NCBI RefSeq assembly: GCF_900187645.1
Contig: NZ_FYEE01000002.1
Coordinates: 318,639-382,638, forward strand
Direction of reading: 5' to 3'
Source: Pseudomonas sp. Irchel 3E20
Lineage (GTDB): Bacteria; Pseudomonadota; Gammaproteobacteria; Pseudomonadales; Pseudomonadaceae
DNA length: 64,000 nt
Shown: positions 12,984 to 22,294 of the stretch, piece after piece
How positions within the stretch are numbered: position 1 is the first letter of the stretch
How the letters are laid out: the number at the start of each line of letters is the position of its first letter
Program-made: the position numbers and the translations under genes
The notes under the pieces: generated by a model
Database searches by the model: none
The model's input: the letters and a program-made list of their open reading frames with translations, nothing else
What the model was told of the DNA's origin: nothing

Positions 12984-13025
12984 CCACATCGTCTGGGATG
13001 TGGCAGATGGGCGTATTCTTCGCCC
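12984..13025 (+). promoter_or_regulatory. Two-hairpin leader of rpsA
   Basis: Just before the rpsA ribosome site (ACAGGAATT) two small perfect stems occur: CCACATC/GATGTGG (12984-13003) and GGGCG/CGCCC (13009-13025). S1 is autogenously controlled through a structured leader in other gamma-proteobacteria. That these stems do the same here is inference. Confidence 0.4.
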
Positions 13026-13043
13026 TTATCAACAGGAATTAAA

Positions 13044-14738
13044 ATGAGCGAAAGCTTTGCGGAACTCTTTGAAGAAAGCCTAAAAACCCTGAACCTTCAG
13101 GCAGGCTCCATCATCACCGGTGTTATCGTTGATATCGATTACCAAGCTCGCTGGGTAACCGTTCACGCTGGTCTGAAGTCTGAAGCACTCATCCCGCTTG
13201 AGCAGTTTTACAATGACGCTGGCGACCTGACTATCAATGTCGGTGACGAAGTTCACGTTGCTCTGGACTCGGTTGAAGACGGCTTCGGTGAAACCAAGCT
13301 CTCCCGTGAAAAAGCCAAGCGCGCTGAATGCTGGATTGTTCTGGAAGCAGCCTTCGCAGCCGAAGAAGTGGTCAAGGGCGTTATCAACGGTAAGGTTAAA
13401 GGCGGCTTCACTGTCGACGTTAACGGCATCCGTGCGTTCCTGCCAGGTTCTTTGGTCGACGTTCGTCCAGTGCGCGACACCACGCACCTGGAAGGCAAAG
13501 AGCTGGAATTCAAGGTCATCAAGCTGGATCAGAAGCGCAACAACGTTGTCGTTTCCCGTCGTAGCGTCCTGGAAGCAGAGAACTCCGCCGAGCGTGAAGC
13601 TCTGCTGGAATCCCTGCAAGAAGGCCAGCAAGTCAAAGGTATCGTCAAAAACCTCACCGATTACGGCGCATTCGTCGATCTGGGTGGCGTCGATGGCCTG
13701 CTGCACATTACCGACATGGCTTGGAAGCGTATCAAGCATCCTTCCGAAATCGTCAACGTTGGCGACGAGATCGATGTCAAGGTTCTGAAATACGATCGCG
13801 AACGCAACCGTGTTTCTCTGGGCCTCAAGCAACTGGGCGAAGATCCATGGGTTGCTATCAAAGCCCGTTACCCAGAAAGCACTCGCGTTACCGCACGTGT
13901 AACCAACCTGACCGACTACGGCTGCTTCGCTGAGCTGGAAGAAGGCGTTGAAGGCCTGGTTCACGTTTCGGAAATGGACTGGACCAACAAGAACATCCAC
14001 CCTTCGAAAGTCGTACAAGTTGGCGACGAAGTGGAAGTTATGGTTCTGGACATCGACGAAGAGCGTCGTCGTATCTCCCTGGGCATCAAGCAGTGCAAAT
14101 CTAACCCATGGGAAGATTTCTCTGGCCAGTTCAACAAGGGCGATAAAATCTCCGGCACCATCAAGTCGATCACCGATTTCGGTATCTTCATTGGTCTGGA
14201 CGGCGGCATCGATGGCCTGGTTCATCTGTCCGACATTTCCTGGAACGAAGTGGGCGAAGAAGCCGTGCGTCGTTTCAAGAAGGGCGACGAACTGGACACC
14301 GTTATCCTGTCGGTTGACCCGGAGCGTGAGCGCATCTCGCTGGGTATCAAGCAACTGGAAAGCGATCCGTTCTCCGAGTACGTTCAAGAGAACGACAAAG
14401 GCGCAATCGTTAAAGGCATTGTGAAAGAAGTTGACGCTAAAGGCGCCATCATCACTTTGGCCGACGATATCGAAGCGACTCTGAAAGCTTCCGAAATCAG
14501 CCGTGACCGTGTTGAAGACGCGCGTAACGTGCTGAAAGAAGGCGAAGAAGTAGAAGCCAAGATCATCAGCGTTGACCGTAAGAGCCGCGTAATCCAGCTC
14601 TCCATCAAGTCGAAAGACGATGCTGAAGAGAAAGAAGCAATCCAGAGCCTGCGCGACAAGCCAGCTACCTCTGACATTGCTGCTGGTCCTACCACTCTGG
14701 GTGACCTGTTGCGTGCACAGATGGAAAAACAGAACTAA
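13044..14738 (+). CDS. rpsA: RpsA, 30S ribosomal protein S1
   Basis: A 564-residue protein with six S1 (OB-fold) repeats: two divergent N-terminal repeats that dock on the ribosome and four RNA-binding repeats, recognisable by recurring GFGVF/ITDFGIF-like and [17 protein letters not shown] strands. It unfolds and recruits mRNA to the 30S subunit. The length is near the E. coli 557. Codon use is visibly biased to the highly expressed type compared with neighbours. It is preceded by a short leader with two hairpins and followed by a strong terminator. Confidence 0.99.
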   Translation: MSESFAELFEESLKTLNLQAGSIITGVIVDIDYQARWVTVHAGLKSEALIPLEQFYNDAGDLTINVGDEVHVALDSVEDGFGETKLSREKAKRAECWIVLEAAFAAEEVVKGVINGKVKGGFTVDVNGIRAFLPGSLVDVRPVRDTTHLEGKELEFKVIKLDQKRNNVVVSRRSVLEAENSAEREALLESLQEGQQVKGIVKNLTDYGAFVDLGGVDGLLHITDMAWKRIKHPSEIVNVGDEIDVKVLKYDRERNRVSLGLKQLGEDPWVAIKARYPESTRVTARVTNLTDYGCFAELEEGVEGLVHVSEMDWTNKNIHPSKVVQVGDEVEVMVLDIDEERRRISLGIKQCKSNPWEDFSGQFNKGDKISGTIKSITDFGIFIGLDGGIDGLVHLSDISWNEVGEEAVRRFKKGDELDTVILSVDPERERISLGIKQLESDPFSEYVQENDKGAIVKGIVKEVDAKGAIITLADDIEATLKASEISRDRVEDARNVLKEGEEVEAKIISVDRKSRVIQLSIKSKDDAEEKEAIQSLRDKPATSDIAAGPTTLGDLLRAQMEKQN

Positions 14739-14755
14739 GTTCTGTCGGACCATAG

Positions 14756-14784
14756 AAAAAGGGCGGCTTCGGTCGCCCTTTTTT
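14756..14784 (+). terminator. rpsA rho-independent terminator
   Basis: GGGCG-GCTTCGGT-CGCCC, with a preceding A-run and TTTTTT after it, starts about 18 bases past the rpsA stop. Confidence 0.9.
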
Positions 14785-14961
14785 GTGCCTGCGATTTGAT
14801 GGTTCTTTTCCCTCGGATGCTCACGACTTCATGTGGCTGATCGCAAGAAACCAACTGCTGCTCCCAGTATCTATTTCCTTGTGTGCGCCTATATTTCAAT
14901 CGGGTCTAAGCTTTGAGCGAAGCGCATGCTGTTTTGTTGGGTTTCTGGCCGAGGGCGCGAA

Positions 14962-15243
14962 ATGAAGGGCTTTTGTATCGTTATTACGAGTTTGATTCTG
15001 CTGGGCTGTACAACTGGGGCTAAAACCCATGTGGTGCGCGGAGTCAGTGGTGTGGAAATTAACTGCTCCGGGCTAGGATCGAGCTGGGAGAGGTGCTACA
15101 AGCGCGCCGCAAGAGAGTGTGGTACCGCTGGCTACAAAGTGATTACTAAATCGAGCGACGTGAATGAGGAGCCTGGTGATTACCTCTTTGGCTGGAACCC
15201 GGCTGGGTATTTATCGCGCAGCATGCTGGTTATCTGTCGGTGA
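14962..15243 (+). CDS. Small putative lipoprotein of unknown function
   Basis: A 93-residue protein with a short charged start, a hydrophobic stretch and a lipobox LLGC with Cys16 as the lipidation site. The mature part has several cysteines (CSGLGSSWERC, AARECG) that could form disulfides. I do not recognise the family. The ATG at 14962 is picked because it gives a compact signal peptide; a longer frame from 14926 would bury it. It lies between rpsA and ihfB, where many pseudomonads have no gene, in more AT-rich surroundings. It may be a strain- or clade-specific insertion. Confidence 0.65.
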   Translation: MKGFCIVITSLILLGCTTGAKTHVVRGVSGVEINCSGLGSSWERCYKRAARECGTAGYKVITKSSDVNEEPGDYLFGWNPAGYLSRSMLVICR

Positions 15244-15405
15244 GGTTTTTCACGCTTATGAAGGGTGAAAGATGGCGCGAAGCGGTTTGTCAGCCTTGTC
15301 TGCTAGGGCGTAAAGATAAGTCAATATGTAGGCTGTTCAAAATCTCTCCCGCATGCTAAAACCTTTGGAGCGCTGATCTAGCTGCTTGAAAAAGAAGGGA
15401 AAAAT

Positions 15406-15702
15406 ATGACGAAGTCGGAGTTGATCGAACGAATTGTCACCCATCAAGGGCTGCTCTCATCTAAGGATGTAGAGTTGGCCATCAAGACCATGCTTGAGCA
15501 AATGTCCCAGTGCCTGGCCACCGGTGATCGAATCGAGATCCGGGGTTTTGGTAGCTTCTCCCTGCATTACCGCGCGCCACGGGTTGGCCGTAACCCAAAA
15601 ACTGGTCAATCGGTCAGTCTCGACGGAAAGTTCGTGCCCCATTTCAAACCGGGTAAAGAGTTGCGCGATCGAGTGAATGAAGAAGAGGAAGAAGGGCTTT
15701 GA
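15406..15702 (+). CDS. ihfB: IhfB (HimD), integration host factor beta subunit
   Basis: A 98-residue HU/IHF-family DNA-bending protein that pairs with IhfA. It starts [10 protein letters not shown] and shows the [21 protein letters not shown] arm with the Pro that intercalates into DNA. The length and acidic C-terminal tail (EEEEEGL) fit IhfB. It is followed 21 bases later by lapA, the usual Pseudomonas order and the left boundary of the O-antigen locus. Confidence 0.98.
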   Translation: MTKSELIERIVTHQGLLSSKDVELAIKTMLEQMSQCLATGDRIEIRGFGSFSLHYRAPRVGRNPKTGQSVSLDGKFVPHFKPGKELRDRVNEEEEEGL

Positions 15703-15723
15703 TTAGAAGCCAAGGAGCAACTC

Positions 15724-15960
15724 ATGCGTAATCTGAGCCGTAGTATGCTGGCTGTCACAGGGCTATTGTTGGTTCTGGTAATTCTCACCTTTATGCTTGA
15801 AAATCAACAGCCTGTTTCCCTGCTGTTTCTGGGGTGGGCAGCCCCGCAACTACCTGTATCGGTGGTGGTGGTGATTGCGTTGCTTATTGGTATGTTGGCT
15901 GGCCCTCTCTTAAGGCTATTCCTTGGGCGCCAGTCCAGGCTACATAAACGTATGGTTTGA
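15724..15960 (+). CDS. lapA: LapA-family (DUF1049) inner-membrane protein
   Basis: A 78-residue protein with two hydrophobic segments (residues about 8-26 and 37-60) and a basic C-terminal tail, matching the lipopolysaccharide assembly protein A (LapA/YciS) family. In E. coli, LapA with LapB links LPS synthesis to LpxC turnover. This gene name is unrelated to the large adhesin LapA. It is co-transcribed with ihfB by position. Confidence 0.8.
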   Translation: MRNLSRSMLAVTGLLLVLVILTFMLENQQPVSLLFLGWAAPQLPVSVVVVIALLIGMLAGPLLRLFLGRQSRLHKRMV

Positions 15961-16133
15961 TTTTTTTCATCCTGAGTTTTGGCCGACTAATCGTGAAAGC
16001 GCCACCTGCAGGGCTGTTAGGTAGAATTGTAGGTGCGTATTTATTGTCTGTACCAGCAGTCTTCGGTATGACTAATTTTTATATTTTCTGGTTGTAGGAA
16101 AGTTGTACCGGAATGCTGACGGAAGCTTCGCTC

Positions 16134-17024
16134 ATGATTACTTCAGGTCGCAAAGGCATTATTCTCGCGGGCGGCTCAGGCACGCGTCTACACCCATTGA
16201 CCTTGGGCGTCTCCAAGCAGATGTTGCCTATCTATGACAAACCGATGATTTTTTATCCACTATCGGTATTGATGCTTGCAGGCATGAGAGAAATTCTCAT
16301 TATCTCCACGCCTGAGGATTTGCCTAGCTTTCGCAAGCTCCTCGGTGATGGCAGTTTGTACGGTATCCACCTTACTTATGCCGAGCAGGCGCGCCCGGAG
16401 GGGTTGGCCCAAGCATTTATTATTGGCGAAGAGTTTATTGGCAAAGATCCATGTTGCTTAATTCTTGGAGACAATATTTTCTACGGACAGCACTTTTCTG
16501 ATAATTTGCGCGTCGCTAATGCTCGAACCCACGGTGCAACGGTCTTTGGGTATCACGTGTCTGATCCAGAGCGGTTCGGCGTCGTAGAGTTCGATGGCGA
16601 TGGACAGGCGCTGAGTATTGAGGAAAAGCCGCTCAAGCCAAAGTCAAACTATGCCGTTACAGGCTTGTATTTTTACGATAACCAGGTTGTTGATATCGCC
16701 AAAAGCATTAAACCTTCTGCCCGCGGCGAGCTTGAAATCACGGATGTCAGCCTGGCTTATCTCCAGCAGGGTTCTTTGAATGTTGAAATGCTGGGTCGAG
16801 GTTTTGCCTGGCTTGATAGCGGTACCCATGAGTCCCTTCTTGAAGCCAGCCATTTTGTTCACACCATAGAGCATCGACAAGGACTCAAGGTCGCGTGCCT
16901 TGAGGAAATTGCCTACGCCAACGGATGGATTACTACCGAGCAGTTGGCTATCCAGGCGCAGCGATTGAAGAAAACCGGTTACGGTCGGTATCTGCAAAGA
17001 ATCGTGGATTTATCCTGTCATTGA
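16134..17024 (+). CDS. rmlA: RmlA, glucose-1-phosphate thymidylyltransferase
   Basis: A 296-residue nucleotidyltransferase making dTDP-glucose, the first step to dTDP-rhamnose and related sugars. The signature LAGGSGTR is at residues 11-18, followed by the [12 protein letters not shown] substrate-binding segment; LGDNIFYG and [10 protein letters not shown] also fit RmlA. The ATG at 16134 follows GGAAG; an in-frame ATG at 16113 would add 7 residues. Unusually, no rmlB, rmlC or rmlD is next to it, so the later enzymes must be encoded elsewhere. It opens the surface-sugar locus. Confidence 0.93.
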   Translation: MITSGRKGIILAGGSGTRLHPLTLGVSKQMLPIYDKPMIFYPLSVLMLAGMREILIISTPEDLPSFRKLLGDGSLYGIHLTYAEQARPEGLAQAFIIGEEFIGKDPCCLILGDNIFYGQHFSDNLRVANARTHGATVFGYHVSDPERFGVVEFDGDGQALSIEEKPLKPKSNYAVTGLYFYDNQVVDIAKSIKPSARGELEITDVSLAYLQQGSLNVEMLGRGFAWLDSGTHESLLEASHFVHTIEHRQGLKVACLEEIAYANGWITTEQLAIQAQRLKKTGYGRYLQRIVDLSCH

Positions 17025-17057
17025 TATGATCTAGAACTCAGCGTGTGACAACGTTCA

Positions 17058-18005
17058 ATGAACGTAGGCGAATGTTTAATGCCCTTGGACCAACCCTATA
17101 AAGTAGCCGTGCTACTAGCCGCTTATAACGGGATGCAGTGGATTGATGAACAGGTGAAATCAATCCTTGAACAGTCGGCAGTTGATGTGACTCTCTATAT
17201 AAGCGTCGACCCTTCCACCGATGGAACTGAAATATGGTGTTCAACGCTCAGCGATGCGCACCCCAATGTGGTGGTATTGGCAGAGGCGGGTCGCTTTGGT
17301 GGAGCCGCTCCAAATTTTTTTCGTCTTATTCGTGATGTGGAGTTTGCTGATTACGATTTTGTGGCGCTCGCCGATCAGGATGATATCTGGCACCCGGATA
17401 AACTTTGGCGGGCTGTCCAGACCCTGAGCAGCACTGACTATGATGCGTACTCAAGCAATGTGACTGCGTTTTGGCAGGATGGTAGGACCCACTTGCTCGA
17501 CAAGGCCCAGCCGCAAGTTGCGTGGGACTTCTTGTTTGAAGCCGCCGGCCCTGGCTGCACCTATGTGCTGAGCCGGCGCTTAGCTGACCCCTTGAAGGAC
17601 TCGATAGTCTCCCGCTGGAAGGCGTTCCAGGGTGTTAGCCTGCATGACTGGTACTTTTACGCATTCGCTCGCAGTCAGAACTTTAAATGGTTTATTGACC
17701 CTGTGCCCTCTATGCAATATAGGCAGCATGAAAACAATCAGGTGGGCGCCAATACCAGCCTTTTTTCACTCATGGTCCGCTACAAGACTATTCATGAAGG
17801 ATGGTGGTTTAAACAGGTGCGGATGATTACTTGCTTGGTTGGTAGAGGGGACGATCATTTTGTCAGCACTTGGTTGCCACTAGAACGAATTCACTTGCTT
17901 CGGTTGTCCCTTCATTCCTGGCAGTGCAGACGACGTTTTCGAGATAAGCTGTTTTTCTTTTTTATCTGCCTCACCAGTGCCTTGATTGGAAGTAAGACTA
18001 AATGA
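17058..18005 (+). CDS. Family 2 glycosyltransferase, rhamnosyltransferase-like
   Basis: A 315-residue GT2 enzyme. The N-terminus has AVLLAAYNG and VDPSTDGT typical of GT-A folds. The acidic metal/nucleotide motif ADQDDIWHPDKL is at about residues 105-116 and resembles O-antigen rhamnosyltransferases. It very likely adds a sugar, possibly rhamnose given rmlA next door, to the lipid-linked O-unit at the inner membrane; the donor is inferred. The ATG at 17079 (MPLDQPYK) is an alternative start; neither has a strong ribosome site. It overlaps the next gene by 4 bases. Confidence 0.8.
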   Translation: MNVGECLMPLDQPYKVAVLLAAYNGMQWIDEQVKSILEQSAVDVTLYISVDPSTDGTEIWCSTLSDAHPNVVVLAEAGRFGGAAPNFFRLIRDVEFADYDFVALADQDDIWHPDKLWRAVQTLSSTDYDAYSSNVTAFWQDGRTHLLDKAQPQVAWDFLFEAAGPGCTYVLSRRLADPLKDSIVSRWKAFQGVSLHDWYFYAFARSQNFKWFIDPVPSMQYRQHENNQVGANTSLFSLMVRYKTIHEGWWFKQVRMITCLVGRGDDHFVSTWLPLERIHLLRLSLHSWQCRRRFRDKLFFFFICLTSALIGSKTK

Positions 18006-18964
18006 ATGGAGCGCAGGTTTTAATTACTGGAGCATCGGGCTGGGTTGGCGAAGCGCTGGTTTTTCGTTTGTTGAGGGATCGCCTGTTCGTTCCTGTGGCC
18101 GCAGTTCGGCGTAGTTCCAGGTTAAGTGGTCTTTGCCCCAGCATTCGCTTTGACCTTGATAGTGAAAGTGAACTCCCTTCTCTCGAAAACATTAAAGTCG
18201 TCGTCCACGCAGCAGCTCGTGTGCACGTTATGCATGACACCTGCGCTGATCCTCTTTCAGCGTTCCGTAAAACCAATGTCGAAGGCACTGTCCGGCTCGC
18301 GAAAAAGGCCGCCGAGGCTGGGGTGACGCGGTTTGTTTTTATCAGTTCTATCAAGGTCAATGGTGAAGAGACCGTGCAAGGGAGCCCTTTTTGTGCTGAG
18401 GACAGTCCTCAGCCTACTGATCCCTACGGCGTATCGAAGTGGGAAGCTGAAAGTGCCTTGACGGTGCTTGGGCGTGAAACCGGTATGGAGATAGTCATCA
18501 TCCGGCCGCCGCTGGTCTTCGGGCCTGGGGTCAAGGCCAATTTCCTGAGCATGATGAACTGGTTGCATAAAGGTATTCCCTTGCCTCTGGGGGCGATTCA
18601 CAACCGGCGTAGTTTTGTTGCGCTCGAGAACCTCGTGGATCTCATCGTGACGTGTATTGAGCATCCCGCGGCTCGCGGTAATACCTTTCTGGTCAGTGAT
18701 GGTGAAGACCTCTCCACGACTCAATTGCTTCAGCGCATGGCCGAGGCGCTCGGCAAGCGTGCGTACCTCATCCCCATCCCCTGTGTACTGTTGAATTCGG
18801 CCGCCGCAATGCTGGGAAAAAGGGCCATGGTTCAACGTCTGTGCGGATCATTGCAGGTTGATATGGCCAAAACCTGTGCGATCTTGGGATGGCTGCCGCC
18901 GGTCAGTGTGGGGCGCGCCTTGGAAAAAACTGCCCGTCATTATTTGGATAACAAGGCTCGATGA
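18002..18964 (+). CDS. wbpV: WbpV-like NAD-dependent epimerase/reductase for UDP-6-deoxy-GlcNAc sugars
   Basis: A 320-residue extended short-chain dehydrogenase. The NAD(P) fingerprint GASGWVG lies at residues 10-16, and the catalytic SYK set is represented by SSIKVNGE and Y132/K136 (YGVSK). The closest recognised role is WbpV/WbjF-type reduction of UDP-4-keto-6-deoxy-GlcNAc, the WbpM product, to UDP-FucNAc or UDP-QuiNAc. The exact epimer is not readable. It overlaps its upstream (ATGA) and downstream (ATGA) neighbours by 4 bases, indicating translational coupling with the glycosyltransferase and wbpL. Confidence 0.82.
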   Translation: MNGAQVLITGASGWVGEALVFRLLRDRLFVPVAAVRRSSRLSGLCPSIRFDLDSESELPSLENIKVVVHAAARVHVMHDTCADPLSAFRKTNVEGTVRLAKKAAEAGVTRFVFISSIKVNGEETVQGSPFCAEDSPQPTDPYGVSKWEAESALTVLGRETGMEIVIIRPPLVFGPGVKANFLSMMNWLHKGIPLPLGAIHNRRSFVALENLVDLIVTCIEHPAARGNTFLVSDGEDLSTTQLLQRMAEALGKRAYLIPIPCVLLNSAAAMLGKRAMVQRLCGSLQVDMAKTCAILGWLPPVSVGRALEKTARHYLDNKAR

Positions 18965-19971
18965 TTTTCTGGTGGTTACTACCCGTGGTATTTGCCGTTT
19001 CCTGGTTACTGACGCTGGCTCTACGTCATTACGCGCTCACCCAAAGCTTGTTGGATGTGCCTAATGAGCGTAGTTCCCACACGATTCCCACGCCTCGTGG
19101 TGGTGGAATGGCGATTGTTGTGGCCTTTTCAACTGCGATGCTTGTGCTGGCCAGCCTTGATGGGCTTGGGGGTGCTGAACTCAAGGGTTTTTTGGGGGCG
19201 GGGCTGTTGGTGGCCGGCATCGGGTTTGCCGATGACCATGGGCACATTGCCGCAAAGTGGCGGCTCTTGGGGCATTTTGTCGCGGCGGCCTGGGTGCTTT
19301 TCTGGATCGGCGGACTCGCTCCTCTGTCTGTTTTTGGCTTGCTGGTCGATCTGGGTTGGCTGGGCAACGGGCTAGCGCTGGTTTATTTGGTGTGGATGCT
19401 CAACCTATACAACTTCATGGATGGCATCGATGGTTTGGCCAGTGTCGAGGCCCTTTGCGTGTGCCTGGGCGCTTGTCTGCTTTACTGGGTGGGTGGCCAG
19501 GTTTCACTGATCTGGCTTGCGTTGATGCTGGCGTGTGCGGTGCTTGGATTTCTGTGCTGGAACTTCCCCCCAGCCCGTATCTTCATGGGAGATGCGGGCA
19601 GTGGATTTCTGGGGTTGATTCTTGGGGCTCTGGCGCTTCAAGCCGCATGGGTCGGGCCCGAGTTGTTCTGGGGGTGGGTGATCTTGTTAGGCGTATTTGT
19701 TGTCGATGCCACCTGGACATTGCTGCGGCGTTTGCTGCGCGGTGACAAGGTTTTCCAGGCACATCGCAGCCATGCCTACCAATTTGCCGCTCGCAGGTTT
19801 CAGAGTCACAGGGCGGTAACGTTAGCTGTAGTTGCAATTAATGTGTTGTGGCTACTGCCCATTGCGCTGTTTGTGGTGATGGGAATGCTGGAGCCCGTTG
19901 CAGGGTTGTCGCTCGCATACGCGCCTCTGGTGTTTTCGGCTTGGTTTTTTAAAGCCGGGACTTTGGAGTAA
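18961..19971 (+). CDS. wbpL: WbpL, undecaprenyl-phosphate sugar-1-phosphate transferase
   Basis: A 336-residue polytopic membrane enzyme of the MraY/WecA (GT4) family with about 10 hydrophobic segments. Diagnostic motifs are PTPRGGG in an early loop, the acidic FADDHGH, NFMDGIDGLA and FMGDAGSGFLG. In Pseudomonas, WbpL initiates O-unit synthesis by moving FucNAc- or QuiNAc-1-phosphate onto undecaprenyl phosphate, and it is also needed for the common antigen. It is the last gene of the rmlA-GT2-wbpV-wbpL run. Confidence 0.9.
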   Translation: MIFWWLLPVVFAVSWLLTLALRHYALTQSLLDVPNERSSHTIPTPRGGGMAIVVAFSTAMLVLASLDGLGGAELKGFLGAGLLVAGIGFADDHGHIAAKWRLLGHFVAAAWVLFWIGGLAPLSVFGLLVDLGWLGNGLALVYLVWMLNLYNFMDGIDGLASVEALCVCLGACLLYWVGGQVSLIWLALMLACAVLGFLCWNFPPARIFMGDAGSGFLGLILGALALQAAWVGPELFWGWVILLGVFVVDATWTLLRRLLRGDKVFQAHRSHAYQFAARRFQSHRAVTLAVVAINVLWLLPIALFVVMGMLEPVAGLSLAYAPLVFSAWFFKAGTLE

Positions 19972-20187
19972 AAGTTTTGGGTCCAGGTCAAAGAATCTAT
20001 TCACAAAGCCTGTTCTAGTTGCGATGTAAGATCCAAGTTATTGGATATTCACGGCTAGGGTTTTGTGAGAGTGTCGTTGCCGGCGCTTGGCGTCTGCAAC
20101 CAAGTTTGGGATGAAGCGGTCTGATGCAGGCGAACAGCGACGATTCAGATTGATTGATTGGGGGCGAGACCGTCAGGTCGAGTATTT

Positions 20188-22182
20188 ATGGACAAATTGA
20201 AAGCATCTTTACTGGGCCTGCCGCGCCGGCAAAAAAGGCTGCTGCAGCTGGCCACCGATGTTGTGCTGGTCTGGGTCGCGCTCTGGCTGGCGTTCATCGT
20301 GCGCCTGGGTGTCGATGACATGTACAACCCCGTCCGGGCTCATTTCTGGCTTTTCGCCTCTGCGCCGGTGGTGGCTATTCCCCTATTTATCCGTTTTGGC
20401 ATGTACCGCGCGGTCATGCGTTATTTCGGCAATGATGCGCTGATTGCCATCGTCAAGGCTGTCAGCCTGTCGTCGTTGATCCTCGCGGTGGTGGTCTATT
20501 GGTACAGCAACCATCAGGCCGTCGTGCCGCGCTCGATCATTTTCAACTACTGGTGGTTGAGCCTGGTCATCATCGGCGGGCTGCGGCTGTGCATGCGCCA
20601 ATACTTTATGGGTGACTGGTTCACGGCCGCTCAGCACGTGCCTTTTACCAACCGTGATGATGGCTTGACCAAGGTAGCGATCTACGGAGCCGGGGTGGCT
20701 GGCAATCAGTTGGTCGCGGCGCTGCGGATGGGGCGGGTGATGCGCCCCGTAGCGTTCATCGACGATGACGCGGGTATAGCCGATCGCTCCATTTCCGGTT
20801 TGCAAGTGTATAAGCCCAAGCACATCCAGCAGATGATCGACGTAACCGGGGCGCAGGAAATCCTCCTGGCCCTGCCGTCCTCCACTCGCGCGCGGCGTAG
20901 GGAGATTCTGAACCTCCTGGAAGGCTTTCCGCTGCATGTGCGAAGCGTGCCCAATTTCACGGACCTGGCCAGTGGCCTGGTCAAGGTTGACGACATCCAG
21001 GAAGTCGATATCGCCGACCTGTTGGGACGTGATGCGGTCCCGGCCCAGTGCGAGTTACTGGCCCGCTGCATCAAGGGCAAGACCGTGATGGTCACCGGGG
21101 CGGGCGGTTCGATTGGCTCAGAGTTGTGCCGGCAGATCTTTTCCATCGGCCCAACCACCCTGATTCTGTTCGATCACAGCGAGTTCAACCTCTACAGCAT
21201 TCTGTCTGAACTCGAACAGCGTATCGCCCGCGAGTCCGTGCCGGTGCGCTTGCTGCCGATCCTCGGTTCCATCCGCCATCCCGATAAATTGCTGGATGTG
21301 ATGAAGACCTGGAATGTAGAGACCGTCTATCACGCGGCAGCCTACAAGCATGTGCCGATGGTCGAGCACAACATCGCCGAAGGCGTGTTGAACAATGTAA
21401 TAGGCACCCTCAACACCGCGCAGGCGGCGTTGCAGGCCGGGGTTGCCAACTTTGTGCTGATTTCCACGGATAAAGCGGTACGCCCGACCAATGTGATGGG
21501 CAGCACCAAACGCCTGGCGGAGCTCACCTTGCAGGCGCTGAGCCGAGAGCTGGCACCGGTATTGTTCGGTGACCGGGCCAATGTCTCACGGGTCAACAAA
21601 ACCCGCTTCACCATGGTCCGCTTTGGCAATGTACTGGGCTCTTCCGGTTCGGTGATCCCGCTCTTCCACAAGCAGATCAAGTCGGGTGGGCCGTTGACGG
21701 TCACCCATCCGAAGATTACCCGCTACTTCATGACGATCCCTGAGGCGGCGCAACTGGTGATTCAGGCCGGTTCCATGGGGCAGGGCGGCGATGTTTTCGT
21801 GCTCGACATGGGCGAGCCGGTGAAGATCGTCGAGTTGGCCGAGAAGATGATTCACCTTTCTGGCCTGAGTGTGCGGTCAGAAAAAAATCTCCATGGGGAG
21901 ATTTCCATCGAATTTACTGGCCTGCGTCCCGGGGAGAAACTTTACGAGGAGTTACTGATTGGCGATAACGTCGCGGCGACCCAGCACCCGATGATTATGA
22001 GCGCCAATGAAGAACACCTGCCCTGGGACACGCTCAAGGGCAAGCTCAACGAACTGTTGGCGGCAGTGGAAAAGGACGATTATTCGCGTGTTCGCCAATT
22101 GCTGCGCGATACCGTCAGTGGCTATACGCCCGATGGTGAGATCGTTGATTGGGTGTACCAGCAACGCCGCCTCGACCCGTGA
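20188..22182 (+). CDS. wbpM: WbpM, UDP-GlcNAc 4,6-dehydratase (membrane-anchored)
   Basis: A 664-residue protein. The N-terminus has about four membrane segments (residues 17-130), a CoA-binding-like domain follows, and the dehydratase starts with VTGAGGSIGSEL near residue 302. The active-site MGSTK (Met437, Lys441), in place of the usual Tyr-x-x-x-Lys, is diagnostic of the WbpM/FlaA1 class. It makes UDP-4-keto-6-deoxy-GlcNAc, the substrate for WbpV. The ATG at 20188 is preferred; an in-frame start at 20158 would add 10 residues. In Pseudomonas it marks the right boundary of the O-antigen locus, as here. Confidence 0.96.
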   Translation: MDKLKASLLGLPRRQKRLLQLATDVVLVWVALWLAFIVRLGVDDMYNPVRAHFWLFASAPVVAIPLFIRFGMYRAVMRYFGNDALIAIVKAVSLSSLILAVVVYWYSNHQAVVPRSIIFNYWWLSLVIIGGLRLCMRQYFMGDWFTAAQHVPFTNRDDGLTKVAIYGAGVAGNQLVAALRMGRVMRPVAFIDDDAGIADRSISGLQVYKPKHIQQMIDVTGAQEILLALPSSTRARRREILNLLEGFPLHVRSVPNFTDLASGLVKVDDIQEVDIADLLGRDAVPAQCELLARCIKGKTVMVTGAGGSIGSELCRQIFSIGPTTLILFDHSEFNLYSILSELEQRIARESVPVRLLPILGSIRHPDKLLDVMKTWNVETVYHAAAYKHVPMVEHNIAEGVLNNVIGTLNTAQAALQAGVANFVLISTDKAVRPTNVMGSTKRLAELTLQALSRELAPVLFGDRANVSRVNKTRFTMVRFGNVLGSSGSVIPLFHKQIKSGGPLTVTHPKITRYFMTIPEAAQLVIQAGSMGQGGDVFVLDMGEPVKIVELAEKMIHLSGLSVRSEKNLHGEISIEFTGLRPGEKLYEELLIGDNVAATQHPMIMSANEEHLPWDTLKGKLNELLAAVEKDDYSRVRQLLRDTVSGYTPDGEIVDWVYQQRRLDP

Positions 22183-22210
22183 CTTCACATACGCTGTAAC
22201 GCTGCCATTT

Positions 22211-22238
22211 TTGACATGCTCCGGGCCTCGTCTAGGTT
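22211..22238 (+). promoter_or_regulatory. Putative comEA promoter
   Basis: A perfect TTGACA (22211-22216) lies 16 bases from TAGGTT (22233-22238), 29 bases after the wbpM stop. The start site would fall at the beginning of the hairpin at 22241. Confidence 0.45.
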
Positions 22239-22240
22239 TG

Positions 22241-22267
22241 GAAAGCAGCTTGGGAAAAGCTGCTTTC
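22241..22267 (+). promoter_or_regulatory. Perfect 11-bp hairpin in the comEA leader
   Basis: GAAAGCAGCTT-GGGAA-AAGCTGCTTTC is a perfect inverted repeat between wbpM and comEA. It is followed by CCCCTATC, not a T-run. It is therefore either a 5' stem-loop of the comEA mRNA or a 3' end-protecting structure for wbpM mRNA. Confidence 0.55.
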
Positions 22268-22294
22268 CCCTATCAAAGTCATGGAGTTTTACTT

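Noticed and set aside
16134..22182. Possible genomic island or mobile element carrying the O-antigen genes
   Set aside because: No integrase, transposase, tRNA target or flanking direct repeats were seen, and the locus is at the standard chromosomal site in Pseudomonas.
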